Source: Conchocele bisecta (lineage: Eukaryota; Mollusca; Bivalvia; Lucinida; Thyasiridae). From it: a stretch of 64,000 nt of DNA. Shown piece by piece: positions 20,939 to 33,029 of the stretch. The notes under the pieces were generated by a model, which saw only the letters and a list, made by a program, of their open reading frames with translations, was not told the DNA's origin and ran no database searches. The DNA lies in the NCBI GenBank assembly GCA_029237695.1, contig JAQRGA010000185.1, positions 62,001-126,000 of the forward strand, read 5' to 3'. The first letter of the stretch is position 1. Every line of letters begins with the position of its first letter. The position numbers were made by a program, and so were the translations under genes.

Positions 20939-23900
20939 CTATAGAGGTTCTGTATGGATTCCGTCTGATAAAACTCTTATTTTATCATAGTAAGCGGAAA
21001 GACCTAATTTGCATTGTGTATAAGTTTTCATAACACCGGAATTCATTCTAAAACCTCTGTTTGTCCACCTTTCAATATCATTTGGGTGAAGTGTTCTTCT
21101 TTGTATTTTAACCAAGAAAGGTTGTTTTATTTTTTGGCGTGCGGATAAACCTTTTGCGGAATGTTTTAATTCTGCATTTTCAAATTTCTCAACTAAATAA
21201 CACTTGCTAGATAGAGCTATTGCGCGGTCTCCCTGAAACTCTGTTTTAAATAATCCAGGCTCTCTATTACTCCATTTATCCCATGCCAACCATTTATTTT
21301 TATTTTTTGTTTGTTGAAATCCTGAAGTAAGTGTGGTTTTATCATTCCATCTAATCCTCCTTTTTTTTTACTAACTGCCATATATAAACTGTCAGTATCC
21401 ATCTGTATTAACTCAAAATCAGACCGATCTACGTACTTATCCATAAAGTCATAATAAAACTCTAACATTCTTAGTTTTGCATATTGGTATACAGCAATCC
21501 CACAATGAAATGGACGCGTCATGCGAGCGTTTATTCTTTTCTTGATGATATTTCGTACGCATCTCCTATCTCTTCCAAATCGTGAAAATACGCGGATCTT
21601 AATGCTCTGTCTACACATTTTTCATCTTTTGTATAGGTTGTGTTAAGATGATTTTTCTGGAGATTCTATCATTTTTCCACAACACGAATTTCCTAATAAT
21701 TTCATAATATCTGCAATTGGGACTTTGATATATCAACATCTCCGGCTCTTCTAGCGGCAGTAACTTCCTTAACAAACCACTCAAAGGGTTTTCCTGGTTC
21801 ATAGTCTATAATCCTGTATAGACCTGTTATTTGTAATCCATGTTGTAAATACCATTTTAATAATGGTGTGAATAATAAAACTTTTTTACCAGACATTGCT
21901 CCTACCAACTTCTTACATTTTCCTTTTTCACGGTTGGTTTGTTTCAAATAACTGAGCATATGGTCCGGAACTTCTTCCTCTTCTACAACTCTGTTTATAA
22001 ATATAGGGGACATTTCTGAAAACTTTTCTTTTAATTTCTGTGGAACTTCTATATCAACCTCAGCAAACCCAAACCAATCGTTGGATAATACTGTTTTGAA
22101 AAGGCGGCAAGTTTTTTCCGGATTATTTGGTGCAAATACGTTGTATAATTTTCCCTTTCCGCAGGGCATTGTTTTTGCAAGTGTGGATAAATACAAAGCG
22201 TTCGCATCAAATCCTAACACCGCTTTGCAGAGTTTTCCGTTTCCATCAGGAGTTGATCTAATTCTAGAAACTCCGGCTTCCGCATATCTTGTAAACACAA
22301 TTGATGGACCTCCAACTAGTGCTCCTTTTAACATTTCATAACTTTCTTCGTCGGGATCGAAAAGTGGTGGACAGATCGCGTCTGCCGCTATACTCTCTTT
22401 AGTTTTGTAACTTTTTACGTGGTGTTTTATAGTTCCTTTTAGAATATATTGTAACGCAACCCCCGGAAGGGTAACCGCGTCCTTAAATATATCTACATCT
22501 TTTGTTTTATAAAATGTAGTCATTTTACCAATAGCTTCTAGGAAAGGTTCAACATCTAAGTTGTTATAATATTTCAACCAATCTTTAAAACTCTTCATTT
22601 TCAGGTTTTTATAAATGTTGTTGCACTCATCTAGTTGGTTTTGGGTTAGAATTTTACTGGGATTTAATTTATTCCCCAAGTTTTTAAGTGGTGGTAATCC
22701 CTCGTAATTAAGTTTATCGGGGGAATCAAACCATTCGTATGGAAAGAAAGACTTTGTTGCTTCACATCCATACGCCCTTACCCATCGGTCGTAATCAATA
22801 CCCGGAGCAAGATATAATTGACAATCCAAAAACCTAAATTCTGGGGTAAATAGGAAGATTGTCGTATTTGCTTTCTTTCCTACTAACACCTTTTTTAACA
22901 GTATCAGTTAAAGCCTCTACTAAGTGTTTCTTTATTAAATTAATATCATAGTTGCTGGAATTAAAACCAATTACCGGCACTTGGTTTATCCACCGCTTTA
23001 TCTCACCACTCTGTGAAGAGAAAAGTCGGTCCATATCGGTAGGGAAATCCGTATGTTTTATCTTCACCGACAACCTTACGAATTGCTTGCGCTCGCTTAC
23101 TAATATCTTCAAGAAAAAGTTGCACTAATTTTTTAGGAGAAGTATCACTATGTGTGTTATAACTTTAGACAGTGTATCTCCAACACTTACACTTATTGGA
23201 ACGTGTTCAATTATATATTCTAAATCTAATTTAATAACAGGCGTTTTTGGAGGAAGGATCCAAATACGCTTCAAAATCGTATACAATGTGGTATGGATAA
23301 ATTGTTGTTGGAGGGTTTTTTAATTCTTTCGAATTATTTTCTTCCAAATTATTAAAATTACTATCATATTCACATTCCCAAATAACTACTAACTCAAACT
23401 CTGCTCTGATCAATTCATCTCGTACCCTAGATTTTTTAATTTTTTCTTTGGCATCTTTAAGACAGTGTTTTGGGCATCCGTGCCAATAGCAGCCGTGAAA
23501 TTGATAAACTGTTTCCGTTTCTGAACAAAATCCATCTACAGGAGCTCCAGCTACCATTCTTTCTCCACTGTGACCACATACAGCTGTGTGGATATGTGGT
23601 CCTTCAAAAGAGTTTATCCACGTAATTGCTTTTTTGCTGCATTTAGGTATTGGATAAAACGCTTTTTCGAACGCAGATGTTGGTCTATCTATTTTATCTG
23701 CTTTGCACAATACATTTGTTTCTCCTCTCATACACGTTTTTGCGTGTCTTGTCAAGCAGTGCGATTGTGTAAATCGTTGATTACACTCAGAACAACAATA
23801 CGTTTTACAAACTTTATTCATATCTGTAATAAGGAATGCGTGATCATTAAAAATACCTATTTTCATCTTCTTGGTACCAAGTTCTTCGTAGTTCGCGGCA

Positions 23901-25061
23901 ACTTTTCGTAAAAACCATGTTCCATCTTCTGCGGGTTCGTACGCATCAATACCTATTTTAAAACATTCTTCTATTTTATCCAGATCGTCGAATAAAACCA
24001 AAAGGTCCGCTTGAAATATCCAACTTTTTTGAGGAACAAAATTTTAAATATTTTTCTGATAGATCTTTTGTTAATGATAAACAGCGGTCAGTGCGTAATT
24101 CTGTCGTATGAAGTGCTAAACACCGGAATAAACAGAGATCATCATCAAAACTATCTAGTGGTTTCAGTCCTTTTTTGTGTCGCAACCATTCAGCAAGTGC
24201 CCTCCGGCCACTTGATCTGACGCCCTTCCGACGTCTCTTGTTGCCGTTCCGTAAATTATTTTAACACTAGTGGTTACCCACCTTACAAACCTCCATTTCG
24301 TGTTTGGTCGATCTATTTTATCTATATTTAATCTTTCTTCCTCTTGCTTTTTAATCCAATTGTGCACTTCTGTGTATTCTCTGAACCAGGGACTACCGAA
24401 AAGGTTTTTATAAAAAACCAAACTTTTAGGCCTTCCTCGAAAATCTTTCTCATCTTGGTGGATTAATCTGTAAGAAAAAGAATATATAAGGTAGAAGCTA
24501 CCAGTCAGCAGAGGTTGCAACAAGGTCATCAATTTTTGTGTCTTATCTACCTGAAGTTTGGTTTTTATGGTTAGTGTAGTTAACCGGCGTCCTTTCACTG
24601 TGGTTTCTTTATTTTCCTTATACCCATCTAATAGTTCATCCCCTTCCCCTATCAACTGTTTTAGTAAACCCGTTTTGGGGAACCGGTTTTTTGGTTTGCC
24701 AACATTTTTACTTCTAAGTGATAATACGGACTCATCTGCGAGCTTTTGCGCTATCTTTTTGTAATCCTTATTTTCTATTCCCTTGAACATGCCGCGCGTG
24801 AACGCGCGGCTCATCCTTTTCATATATTCTTCATTTTTTGCTTCATTTATAAGCTTATTTAAACCCGTTTCTCTTAAACATTGATGAAAACGACACCCCA
24901 AAGGATTTTAATTCCGCTCTTAATTCCCTAATTTTAGGAGAAGAATTTTGTGGAATTTTCGTGGCATTTATACCCCCATTTTCACCAATCATTGTGTGAG
25001 TTAATTTAGGGTGTGCCGTTTTCATAACTTTTTGTGATAGTTTTTGTTTAGCGTGTGACAT
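20939..25061 (-). pseudogene. Protein-primed family-B DNA polymerase, right-arm copy (less broken)
   Basis: This is the better copy. ATG is at 25,061 and the stop at 20,939. Long frames cover 24,901-24,164 (N-terminal basic region), 24,001-23,231 (C2H2 finger, GCYWHGC nuclease-like block and ExoI DFEAYL) and 22,889-21,702 (ExoIII YYNNLDV, PolA motif DANALYL). Shorter ones cover the ExoII region (23,112-22,834), the DTDSLY motif (~21,380-21,405) and the AKGLSARQ tail (~21,150). At least seven frame changes separate them. The full gene would be well above 1,000 codons, consistent with Polinton/adintovirus polymerases that carry an N-terminal extension. The lesions mostly differ from those of the left arm. 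Confidence 0.85.
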
Positions 25062-25511
25062 TTTTTGGTTCTTATATATTATTAAAATATACTTTCCCAA
25101 GGTTGGAAGTTTTTAATATATTTAAATATTATGTTTACTTTGTTCAATACGAATTCAAATATATTCTCATAATTTTGTTATAAATTTATGATAAAATTTT
25201 ACCCTCTTGGTATCCCAGACTTGGGGTAATTCTCTTACCCCTGGTCGCGGTATCAATGGTTGACGAAAACCGTTGTTGTCGGAGCGATTTTTACACTCCC
25301 ATAACTGAAAAAGGTAGCCGAAAACCTCCTCCATTTGGGGACGGATATTACACTCCTATAAATTTATGACAACCTCTGTCATAGGTGGGAGGTAGTTTTT
25401 TCGTGCTTAATTATAGAAAATTATGACCCAATTTTACCCTCTTGGTATCCCAGGATTGGGCTAATTCTGATACCCTGGGTCGCGGTAATGAAGTGATACC
25501 TTATATACTAC

Positions 25512-25518
25512 TCATCCA
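25512..25518. repeat. Target-site duplication, right copy (TCATCCA)
   Basis: Matches 13,853-13,859. The sequence that follows continues the interrupted dispersed repeat I. Confidence 0.8.
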
Positions 25519-25850
25519 ATCAAGCTGCAAGATTTTAAGCACAATATTCAAGTATTTGGAAATAAAAAAAGACAAATACGACAGTGAATGGAGAAATGAG
25601 GCTTTTGTTATCAGTGTAGGTCCTGATCAAATAGCACATTCCTGCAGCCAGATAACGATCTACATGTATATTGCTTGCTAGAAGCATGACGGGTGTTTCA
25701 TTGGTGTAATGACGAACAGTGCAAATCCTGATCGACTGTGCGAATGTACAGACTGATCTGGATATACACTGGTCGCAAAACGCATAAACCCGATTTCTCG
25801 AGGAACAGACACAAATGTGGGCAAGATTAGCGCAGGCAGTACTGTACGAA
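25519..25850 (-). repeat. Dispersed repeat I, right part, itself split by a MITE-A
   Basis: ATCAAGCTGCAAGATTTTAA and AATATTCAAGTATTTGGAAA continue repeat I to about 25,575. A MITE-A copy then runs to ~25,805. The repeat's terminal GGGCAAGATTAGCGCAGGCA follows at 25,825. Two independent insertions therefore hit this one copy. Confidence 0.7.
25580..25805 (+). repeat. MITE-A copy nested in repeat I
   Basis: GTGAATGGAGAAATGAGGCT at the left and CGATTTCTCGAGGAACAGAC at the right. Confidence 0.65.
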
Positions 25851-26039
25851 CGTATTATTTTCAGGTTTTTCGACCGATAGTTAATAAAATGGACCTCTAA
25901 TTGCTACAACTGTATATCCTAATCACATTAGACACAGTCCCATATCAGAACTAGGATAATTCAACGGGAAGATCGCCATGTTCTTTGAGCGACGGAAATA
26001 CGAACAATGTAGACACTGATCTGTGGCTACATTTGACAA

Positions 26040-26278
26040 CAAATCTGTGCGGTGACTGGCGAAATCGGAAGTATCGGTTTTACGACCAATGTAGATCCAG
26101 ATCAGCCTGTGCAGATCAGCATGTGCATCCGCACAGTCTAATCAGGATCTGCACTGTTCGCCATTCCATCAATGAAACAGCCGTGATGCTTGTAACAAGG
26201 AAATCAGATCGCCATCGGACTACATGAGTTATTTTACCAAATCCCATATACGCCCAATTTCTCCAGTCACAGCCACGC
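26040..26278 (+). repeat. MITE-A copy
   Basis: GGTGACTGGCGAAATCGGAA at the left, an internal duplication of GATCAGCMTGTGCA, and TTTCTCCAGTCACAGCCACG at the right. Confidence 0.75.
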
Positions 26279-26363
26279 ATAATAAGGTTCGTTTTGTTGG
26301 GCGACATCCCATTTGTATTAAGTTTAATTTCCATGAAGCGCCATGAACAACACACCATGTGCA

Positions 26364-26672
26364 GGCGCGGATCCAGGATTTCGGGCTAGGTGGGGGCGTA
26401 ACTATTTTGAAGCTCGTTCATAGACCGTGCGGAGCTCGGGATAGAGCTACGGGGGTCCGGGGGTATTCGCCCCGAAACAAATTTGAAATCTACATCGCAT
26501 ATCCTGCGTTCTGGCGCATTTTGGAGCAAAACTAAACAATAAATTCACACGCGAACGTAGAAACGTGTCTTCTAACTTGTAAAACATCTTTACGCGAATT
26601 TTATCGCGAATAGGGGGGGGGGGGGAGCGCGTCTGGTCCGCCCCCCCCCCCCCCCTGAATCCGCCCATGATG
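26364..26672. repeat. GC-rich MITE with poly-G/poly-C end
   Basis: Inverted ends GGCGCGGATCCAGG and CCTGAATCCGCCC. A G-run (~26,611-26,624) and a C-run (~26,640-26,656) near the right end form a hairpin. No transposase. Runs of this kind are often mis-assembled. Confidence 0.55.
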
Positions 26673-26689
26673 TAAACTATACTGGCCAT

Positions 26690-28300
26690 GTGTTACGTGA
26701 GCCCTACGGTAATTTGCTATGGGTAATCTAAAACAGAATTAATGACACCTCCCCAAAATAAGAAAAAAACAGCCCACTCTCATTAGTCGCGATAATCCGG
26801 GGTCATATCATGCACTGTGACAGGGTAAACGAACACGACATCGAGCAATACCGAAATCAACACCCGAAAATAACATCGCCCTGCGACGAGTTAGTTACCT
26901 TTCTTGGTTGGCCTTCGGAACGAAGTCCATACCCGGACATACAAATCCATGAACAGGCCGAATGTTTATGTACGGAAGGAACACGAATAATAGTGTATTG
27001 TTTAAGTTAAGTCATGCTGTGTCTTGAGCACAATAGTGATAACAGCATACCCGTATTATGACAACGAATGGAAGGACAACACGTGATGATCTGGACGTTT
27101 CAATTTCTAGGTAGCTGATCAAGAGCGACACTTATCAATAACTTATGCAGAGCATGATGTTATTAGACGATCAAATCAGGGTTCAATATATGTCCGCATT
27201 TTAGTAGTTACTGAGTCTCGGGGGGGGGGGGATGATAATGAGCGAGTGAGTATTGGTGTTTAACGGCCTATCAACAGCTAAGGTCATTTAAGGCCGGGCC
27301 AACGGGTTGTACTATCCCGCATTAAACGGATCCACGATGAGGAAAATTCCCAAAATCAGAACTCAATATTTCCATGCCACACCAGTCACTTTAGTAGCTC
27401 GGTAATATGATTTGCCATAAGCTTATTACTTCTTAATGGAGCATAACAGGTCAACGTTGTCACTTGTTTATCCCTTGTTTATCGATTTAAATGGTTTAAA
27501 TCAACTCGAAGCTCAACGGCCGCACAAACTCGATTGAACTGCACGCCTTCCAATGATTTAAATACGCAGCGCGTTTAAATAGTCAATTACGTTTTTTTAA
27601 TGTGCGCACTGGTCATTTAAAAAGTCGTGATTTTTTGCGCGATGTCGGGCGCAAGACAATCAATAATTTGCGGCATTGACAATAATTAAGGGGGATTGCC
27701 GCAATCTCGTGTGCTGGATGCATCCCTGCCATCCCTGCATGATACGTAAACAAATTTGATTGGTGGAACATCTTGTGAATATTAACTAGCGTCAAATGAC
27801 GCGCATACGCGATCCAATGGGATAAACCCGAGATACTGGGGTTGCTAGTCGGAGGAGATTTTGAGCAGAGGTCGATTATAAATTAGCCGAATAAACACAT
27901 TTTACGCGATTATACGTGGCTGAAACTATGGACTTCAACAACAACAACTTCCGGCGTTCAGCTGATTACGTATTCAAAATTGTGTTATTTGGCTATATTT
28001 AAAGTTTTAAACGAAGATAATTGCCAAAAATGCAAACTTTATCGGTTGATGCAATTTGGAAGTGATACAGCAAAATTCGCGTTCGTAGATTACCGAATAG
28101 CGGAGAAAAGGGTTGCTACAAACTATTTCAGAATTCGATGGATGACCAATATATTAGCCGATCTATAAATAGATCGGCTAATAATAAGGGCCATTTTCCT
28201 GTAGCTTATAAAATGTATCCTCCAATAATATGGGATATACCAATGCCGTACCAATCTCGCTATGTTACCTGCTTGCAGGACATTGCGAGTAGATCATTCC
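26690..28300. other. No gene seen
   Basis: Mostly single-copy intron sequence of the Rh-type gene, with a poly-G run at ~27,221. The frames at 26,810-27,010 and 27,980-28,168 show no recognisable domain. A short perfect inverted repeat, TAGCCGATCTATAAATAGAT with GATCGGCTA after it, is at ~28,155-28,180. Confidence 0.45.
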
Positions 28301-28311
28301 CAAATATGTGA

Positions 28312-28515
28312 CCTTCACTGGAGAAATGGGTTTATGGCTTGCGACCAATGTAGATCCTGATCAAACTGTGCATCCGCACAGTCTGACCAGGAACTGCACG
28401 GTTCGTCACTCCATCAATTAAGTACCAGTCATGGTTTTAAAAAGGAATATACATCATTAGCAGTCTACAGGAGTGTGCTATTTCATCAGAAGCTACACTG
28501 GTCACAGATCCCGTG
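28312..28515 (+). repeat. MITE-A copy
   Basis: TGACCTTCACTGGAGAAATG at the left, GATCAAACTGTGCATCCGCA in the middle; right end short. Confidence 0.65.
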
Positions 28516-28669
28516 TACATGCTATTACACGAGACAAAACCAGGTTTATTGATGTTAGGGTCATTTTATCATTATAGCCCAGGATCAGCCCCCCCTCTCC
28601 CTGGTTGATGCTTCTAACGACATTGTTGGCTCCGTATCAGTGTGTATTAGTGGAGGGTAGATGTGAACT

Positions 28670-29205
28670 TAAGGTACATGCCCACTCAGTAGGCACAAAA
28701 TGTTCTTTACAGGAATTAAATACGTGTTTAATTGTGTCACTATATCACCAGTTCTAAAAATTACGACTGCTGCTACATGTATACACCATTACCCCACGTA
28801 TTGATTGATATTATTAAACATTTTATATCAGAGGTAAATGTCCACACTGATATCAGGGGCGATAACCGTGTTTCCTTAAACAGTTAACGGACTTTATTAT
28901 TGGTTATGTGTATTTATTTTTTGATGCACAGTGATCATACTTTATAATTTGTCGAAAATATTATTTGTTCAGGTCACGCATTTAATTAGTATACATAACT
29001 AAATAATGTCATGCCTCATTTGCATATGGAAATAGCCTGATACCACCGCGAGTCACTATTAATAAAATAAATATTACTAAATTATTATATATGTACAGCG
29101 GGCACTACTAAATTTTATAGACTGGTGGAATAGTGACACAATTATACACTTATTTAATTCCTGTAAAAAGCAGTTTGTGTCTACTGAGTGGGCATGTACC
29201 TTTAA
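28670..29205. repeat. MITE-D, complete foldback copy (~535 bp)
   Basis: AAGGTACATGCCCACTCAGT at the left is mirrored by ACTGAGTGGGCATGTACCTT at the right. Internal pairs include GGAATTAAATACGTGTTTAA and its counterpart near 29,150. Other copies lie at 31.1, 56.4 and 58.5 kb. Confidence 0.8.
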
Positions 29206-29274
29206 CTTATTACAAATATTCCGGTGCCAGCTGATCAGGTCACAAATGTAAGGAACCCTTTTTGTGTTAGTTAT

Positions 29275-29495
29275 ATCTGGCTGTGACTGGATAAATGGGG
29301 CTTATGGGATTTGTGTAGCGCATGAGCATCATCACACACGAGTAGCCTGATAACGATCTTGCTTGTTCTAAGCATTACGGGTGCTTCATTGCTGGAATAG
29401 CGAACAGTGCAGATCCTGATCCGACTGCAGTCTAATCTGTATCTATACTTGGTCGAAAAACATATACGCCCCATTTCTCCAGTCATAGCCACATG
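29275..29495 (+). repeat. MITE-A copy
   Basis: CTGGCTGTGACTGGATAAAT at the left and CCCATTTCTCCAGTCATAGC at the right. Confidence 0.75.
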
Positions 29496-29827
29496 TATTT
29501 GTCGGGCTGTAAACAAAGACTTAACTGTTGTATTTTAATCATTTAAATATTAAAGGTTAATGCTGGCGATCGGAAAGACTAAACTGCTTTTTTTTTAGAA
29601 TAATTTGAATATTAAACCTATTAAAAACTGTTGGCGATCGGTAAACCTGGCCCACGCCTACTCCACCGGCCAAATCACACACCCACCTCACTAATACCGA
29701 TGTTGAACTGCGTTTGATAATTACACCACAGTCTGCGCCAATCTTGACAATATTTACTTTTGATACGCCCATTTGAAAAGAACGGTACGTATTACGTATT
29801 CACTTTTGGTCAAAGCTTGTGCACACA

Positions 29828-30090
29828 ATAACTAGAGTCTTACTTGGCGGATCGTAACCAAATTCGGTACACATGATTAACACGGCAAGATGACGAAGTC
29901 TATTTATTGTCAAAGATGTATCTCCCCTTGGCGGCTATGTTTAATTTTCGTACTCTGTATCCTTGTCCACCCGATAACTCAAGTTCTACTTGACGGATCG
30001 TAACCAAATTCGGCACACATGTTTATCAAGGCAAGATGAAGAACCCAATTGATTTTCAGTGAGTTATCTCCCCTTGTGAACTGGCTTTGC
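29828..30090 (+). repeat. Two tandem units of about 145 bp
   Basis: CGGATCGTAACCAAATTCGG occurs in both units, each ending near TATCTCCCCTTG. It resembles 3' ends of LINE-type repeats; family not identified. Confidence 0.55.
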
Positions 30091-30114
30091 CTCGACGGGC
30101 GTATATTGTGACCT

Positions 30115-30250
30115 TCGACACTCTTGTTTTTATTCCATTTCCAAATACTTGAATATATTGCATATAATCCAGCAGCTTGCTTGGCTGAGTGGAGACTGCC
30201 AATATTCAGAAACTTTGACATCTGGGCAAGATTAACGCTGGTGGCTGTGT
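30115..30250 (+). repeat. Dispersed repeat I fragment
   Basis: CCAAATACTTGAATATATTG, CCAGCAGCTTGCTTGGCTGA and the end GGGCAAGATTAACGCTGGTG. Confidence 0.65.
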
Positions 30251-30333
30251 AATTATGGCTCAGTTTCGAAATGAATGTTGGCTGTGGCTGGGGAACTAGG
30301 ACTTATGACATTTTCCGCAGTCCTGGGGCCCGT

Positions 30334-30562
30334 TTCACTAAACTTCCTACGACTAAGAAGTTCGTAACTGCAAACTTGAAATCCACAATAACATTTGTTC
30401 TCACAGCCGATTTTCGAAAATCTGTCGTGGATGCTGCATTTAATGACATGAACCCGTAGGTACACAATGGTAGCATTAGAGAAACACGTAAATGTGAGAA
30501 GAACATTAATGTAAATCTTCGTACGAACATTTTTATCGTACAAAGTTTAGTGAAACGGGCCC
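30334..30562. repeat. MITE-B variant with a different centre
   Basis: The ends are those of MITE-B (GTTTCACTAAACTTCCTACG ... GTTTAGTGAAACGGGCCCCT) but the central hairpin is replaced by unrelated sequence. A half copy of ordinary MITE-B follows directly (30,567-30,710). Confidence 0.7.
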
Positions 30563-30566
30563 CTGG

Positions 30567-30710
30567 TGGCCGTTTCACTAAACTTCGTACGACTAAAATG
30601 TTCGTAAGTGCACAATTAGGATATTAGTATGTAAATTTCACATTAACAATGTTTTCTTGTAAACAATTATTGGATTTACATTTATTGAGCATAGGCTGCA
30701 TATGCCTATA
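30567..30710 (+). repeat. MITE-B half copy
   Basis: Only the left arm and part of the central hairpin remain; it passes into GGCAAGACTAGCACGGGCGA, a repeat I end. Confidence 0.65.
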
Positions 30711-31104
30711 TAACATTGGCAAGACTAGCACGGGCGATGGTGTAGCCCAACATGATAATGATCTATACTGTTTGTTAGAAGCATATCTGTAGTTTGCTTT
30801 ACTTAAAGGCGAACAGTGCAGACCCTGCGCATAGTCTGGTCTGTGTCTACACGGGAAGCAAATTTCATAAGCATCATACAGCCACATATGTGATGAGGAT
30901 TAATTACAACCAAGAAGCAGGACACCCTATCTATCTAGATATGTGAGTTATTGTCACAGCCTACCTCGGACAGAGATCAAACTTAACTGGCGAACAATTA
31001 CTACTTTGTTATTTGAGGACACGCTCAACATCGGGTACATGTATGTCAATGGGACTGGCGTGCCAAAACATAGAATATAGTAAATAATTCGGCCAATCGT
31101 TAAA

Positions 31105-31612
31105 GGTACATGCCCACTAAGTAGGCACAAAATATTATGTATAGGAATTAAATAAGTGTATAATTGTGTCACTATTCCACCAGTTCTAAACATTGCGAGT
31201 GCCCGCTGTACGGATATAATCATAGTAATACTTATTTTCCTGATAGACTCGCGGTGGTATCAGGCTAATTTCATATGCAAATGAGGCATGCTATTTTTTA
31301 ATTATGTATACTAATTGAATGCGTCACCTGAACAAACAATATTTTAGGCAGATTATAAAGTTTTATCATTGCACATCAAAACAATAAATGCGCTGAGAGA
31401 ATATATCGTAATGTCTGTTAACATTTATAGAAACACGGTTATCGCCCCTGATATCAGTGTGCACATTTACGTCTGATATAAAATGTATAATAAAGGCAAC
31501 AAATACGTGGGATAGTGGTGAATGGATGTTTAGTTTGCCAGAAAATGTCCCAGATTATGTCTCTGATATAAAGAACACGGTGTGCCTACTGAGTGGGTAT
31601 GCACCTTTAAAC
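31105..31612. repeat. MITE-D copy
   Basis: AAAGGTACATGCCCACTAAG at the left and ACTGAGTGGGTATGCACCTT at the right. Confidence 0.75.
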
Positions 31613-31659
31613 TTCTCCAAGGGAATTTGGGTCAAGATATGTGAGAATATCGGACATAG

Positions 31660-31885
31660 TTGTGACTGTACCTGGGAAATGGGGCTTATTGGTTTTGCGA
31701 CCAGTGTAGATCCAGATCAGCCTGTGCATCCGCACAGTCTGATCAGGATCTGCACTGTTCGACATTCCATTAGTGAAACATCCGTCATGCTATATACCTC
31801 GTTATCAGGCTACATGGCGGGGCTATTTGATCAGGAGCTACGCTCGTCACAAATGTCAAGAACCAGATTTCTCCAGCCATAGCCA
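31660..31885 (+). repeat. MITE-A, well-preserved copy
   Basis: TTGTGACTGTACCTGGGAAA, then GATCAGCCTGTGCATCCGCA and GATCAGGATCTGCACTGTTC, and TTTCTCCAGCCATAGCCACA at the right. Confidence 0.75.
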
Positions 31886-31899
31886 CATACCATGGGTGA

Positions 31900-32370
31900 C
31901 CAGAGTAGACGCTGATCAGCTGCCACACACATGCAAATAGCACATGTATGTATATTACGTTTTAATGTGCAACCTCCATTGACAATGTACATAAAATTTG
32001 ACATGAATATATATTACCCTTCTTGTGGCACCATGTAGTCAATGGAAATCTAATAAAACAACCTACTAATAAAATAATAGTGACTGACATAAATAAACCA
32101 TATCAATGTGATATGTAAGTCATTATGCAGATATTGCTACCAATACAATTGCACACACACCTGTAATATGCAAATAATATACCAAATTGTATGTATAACA
32201 TGTATATTTACGTCTCTACACAGGTGTGTAAAGCCAAACTGTACATATAAAACTGACAGCATCTGCATACAGACTTATTGGACACATATATATGATTTAT
32301 TGATGTAAGTAGTTGTCGTTTTATGAGTAAGTTTTCTTTTTATTATATTTCCATAGACTTTACATAGGGC
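31900..32370. other. No gene seen
   Basis: AT-rich intron sequence of the Rh-type gene without recognisable repeats or exons. Confidence 0.45.
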
Positions 32371-32439
32371 CATGAGAACGGCACAACAACGTTTATGTAA
32401 GCCAGCCGTCAAATGCTTATTGACTAATTGACCGCTATC

Positions 32440-32640
32440 TTATTATTTTTGTCGTCTGCTGTTTATTTTCTATTTTCCATTTCTATCATCAGAAACATGC
32501 TTTAGAATAATTTACAACATGCTTTGACAGCACTTTAGAATCATTTCCATTGGAAATGATTCTAAAGTGCTGTCAAATCATGTTTTTATTGAGAAATAAG
32601 GCAAGATATAAAAGCAAAATCAGACGACCATTGTTGTGAG
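32440..32640. repeat. MITE-G foldback copy
   Basis: Central perfect hairpin on TTTGACAGCACTTTAGAATC / GATTCTAAAGTGCTGTCAAA (32,520-32,580). GTCGTCTG at the left and CAGACGAC at the right mark the ends. A second copy is at 36,385-36,560. Confidence 0.75.
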
Positions 32641-33029
32641 TAGCGGTCTAAGGATTAATGGCGATCAGTAGAAACCCTGAACAGACTGTGTAGATGTGTG
32701 TTTACACAGGCTGAAATGACTTTAAGCCCGCTGTGTCACGTGTTGTACCTGGCATACGAGACGAACCATATTACGTTGTCTTAAGACGTTGTGTGATATC
32801 TCTACTCACAAATGGTATTATATTTTCCGTACATTACCCCGAATGTTGACGAACCCTTCAAAACAACGGATGAATAGAAGTCCGCATTTGCTATGATAAT
32901 GTTTTCAACTTCGACGTTATTTATTGAAAATATCGCAGTTTCAAAACAAAAATCATGAAAAATCGTACGAGGCCACAAAGCTTGTCTCATGTTACAATTA
33001 TACCCAAACAAGACACGCCGTGTGATTTA

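Larger units (their letters stand above)
13860..25511. mobile_element. Giant palindromic polymerase-B element, 11.65 kb
   Basis: The left arm (13,860-19,087) is the reverse complement of the right arm (20,232-25,511), with scattered point changes and small indels. Between the arms lie 1.14 kb of non-repeated sequence. Both outer ends start GTAGTATATA and the whole unit is bounded by a direct repeat, so it behaves as one integrated unit with 5.2-kb terminal inverted repeats. It carries two copies of a protein-primed family-B DNA polymerase gene, two copies of an HTH/AT-hook gene, one orphan gene and one HTH-transmembrane gene. No integrase, ATPase, protease or capsid gene is present in it. It resembles Polinton/adintovirus-type elements in its polymerase and its ends, but its architecture is not that of a standard Polinton. 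Confidence 0.85.
20232..25511 (-). repeat. Right arm of the giant palindrome
   Basis: Reverse complement of the left arm. It differs by isolated substitutions and many one-base indels. An oligo-T tract at about 20,886-20,920 is much longer than its left-arm partner at 18,418-18,438. Confidence 0.85.

Noticed and set aside
23570..23911. Frame opposite the polymerase gene
   Set aside because: Lies fully antisense to the conserved zinc-finger and nuclease-like region; a shadow frame.
13860..25511. Palindrome as pure assembly artefact
   Set aside because: The two arms differ by many small changes, have distinct flanks, and a direct repeat brackets the whole; an artefact would give identical arms. 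Long reads are still needed.
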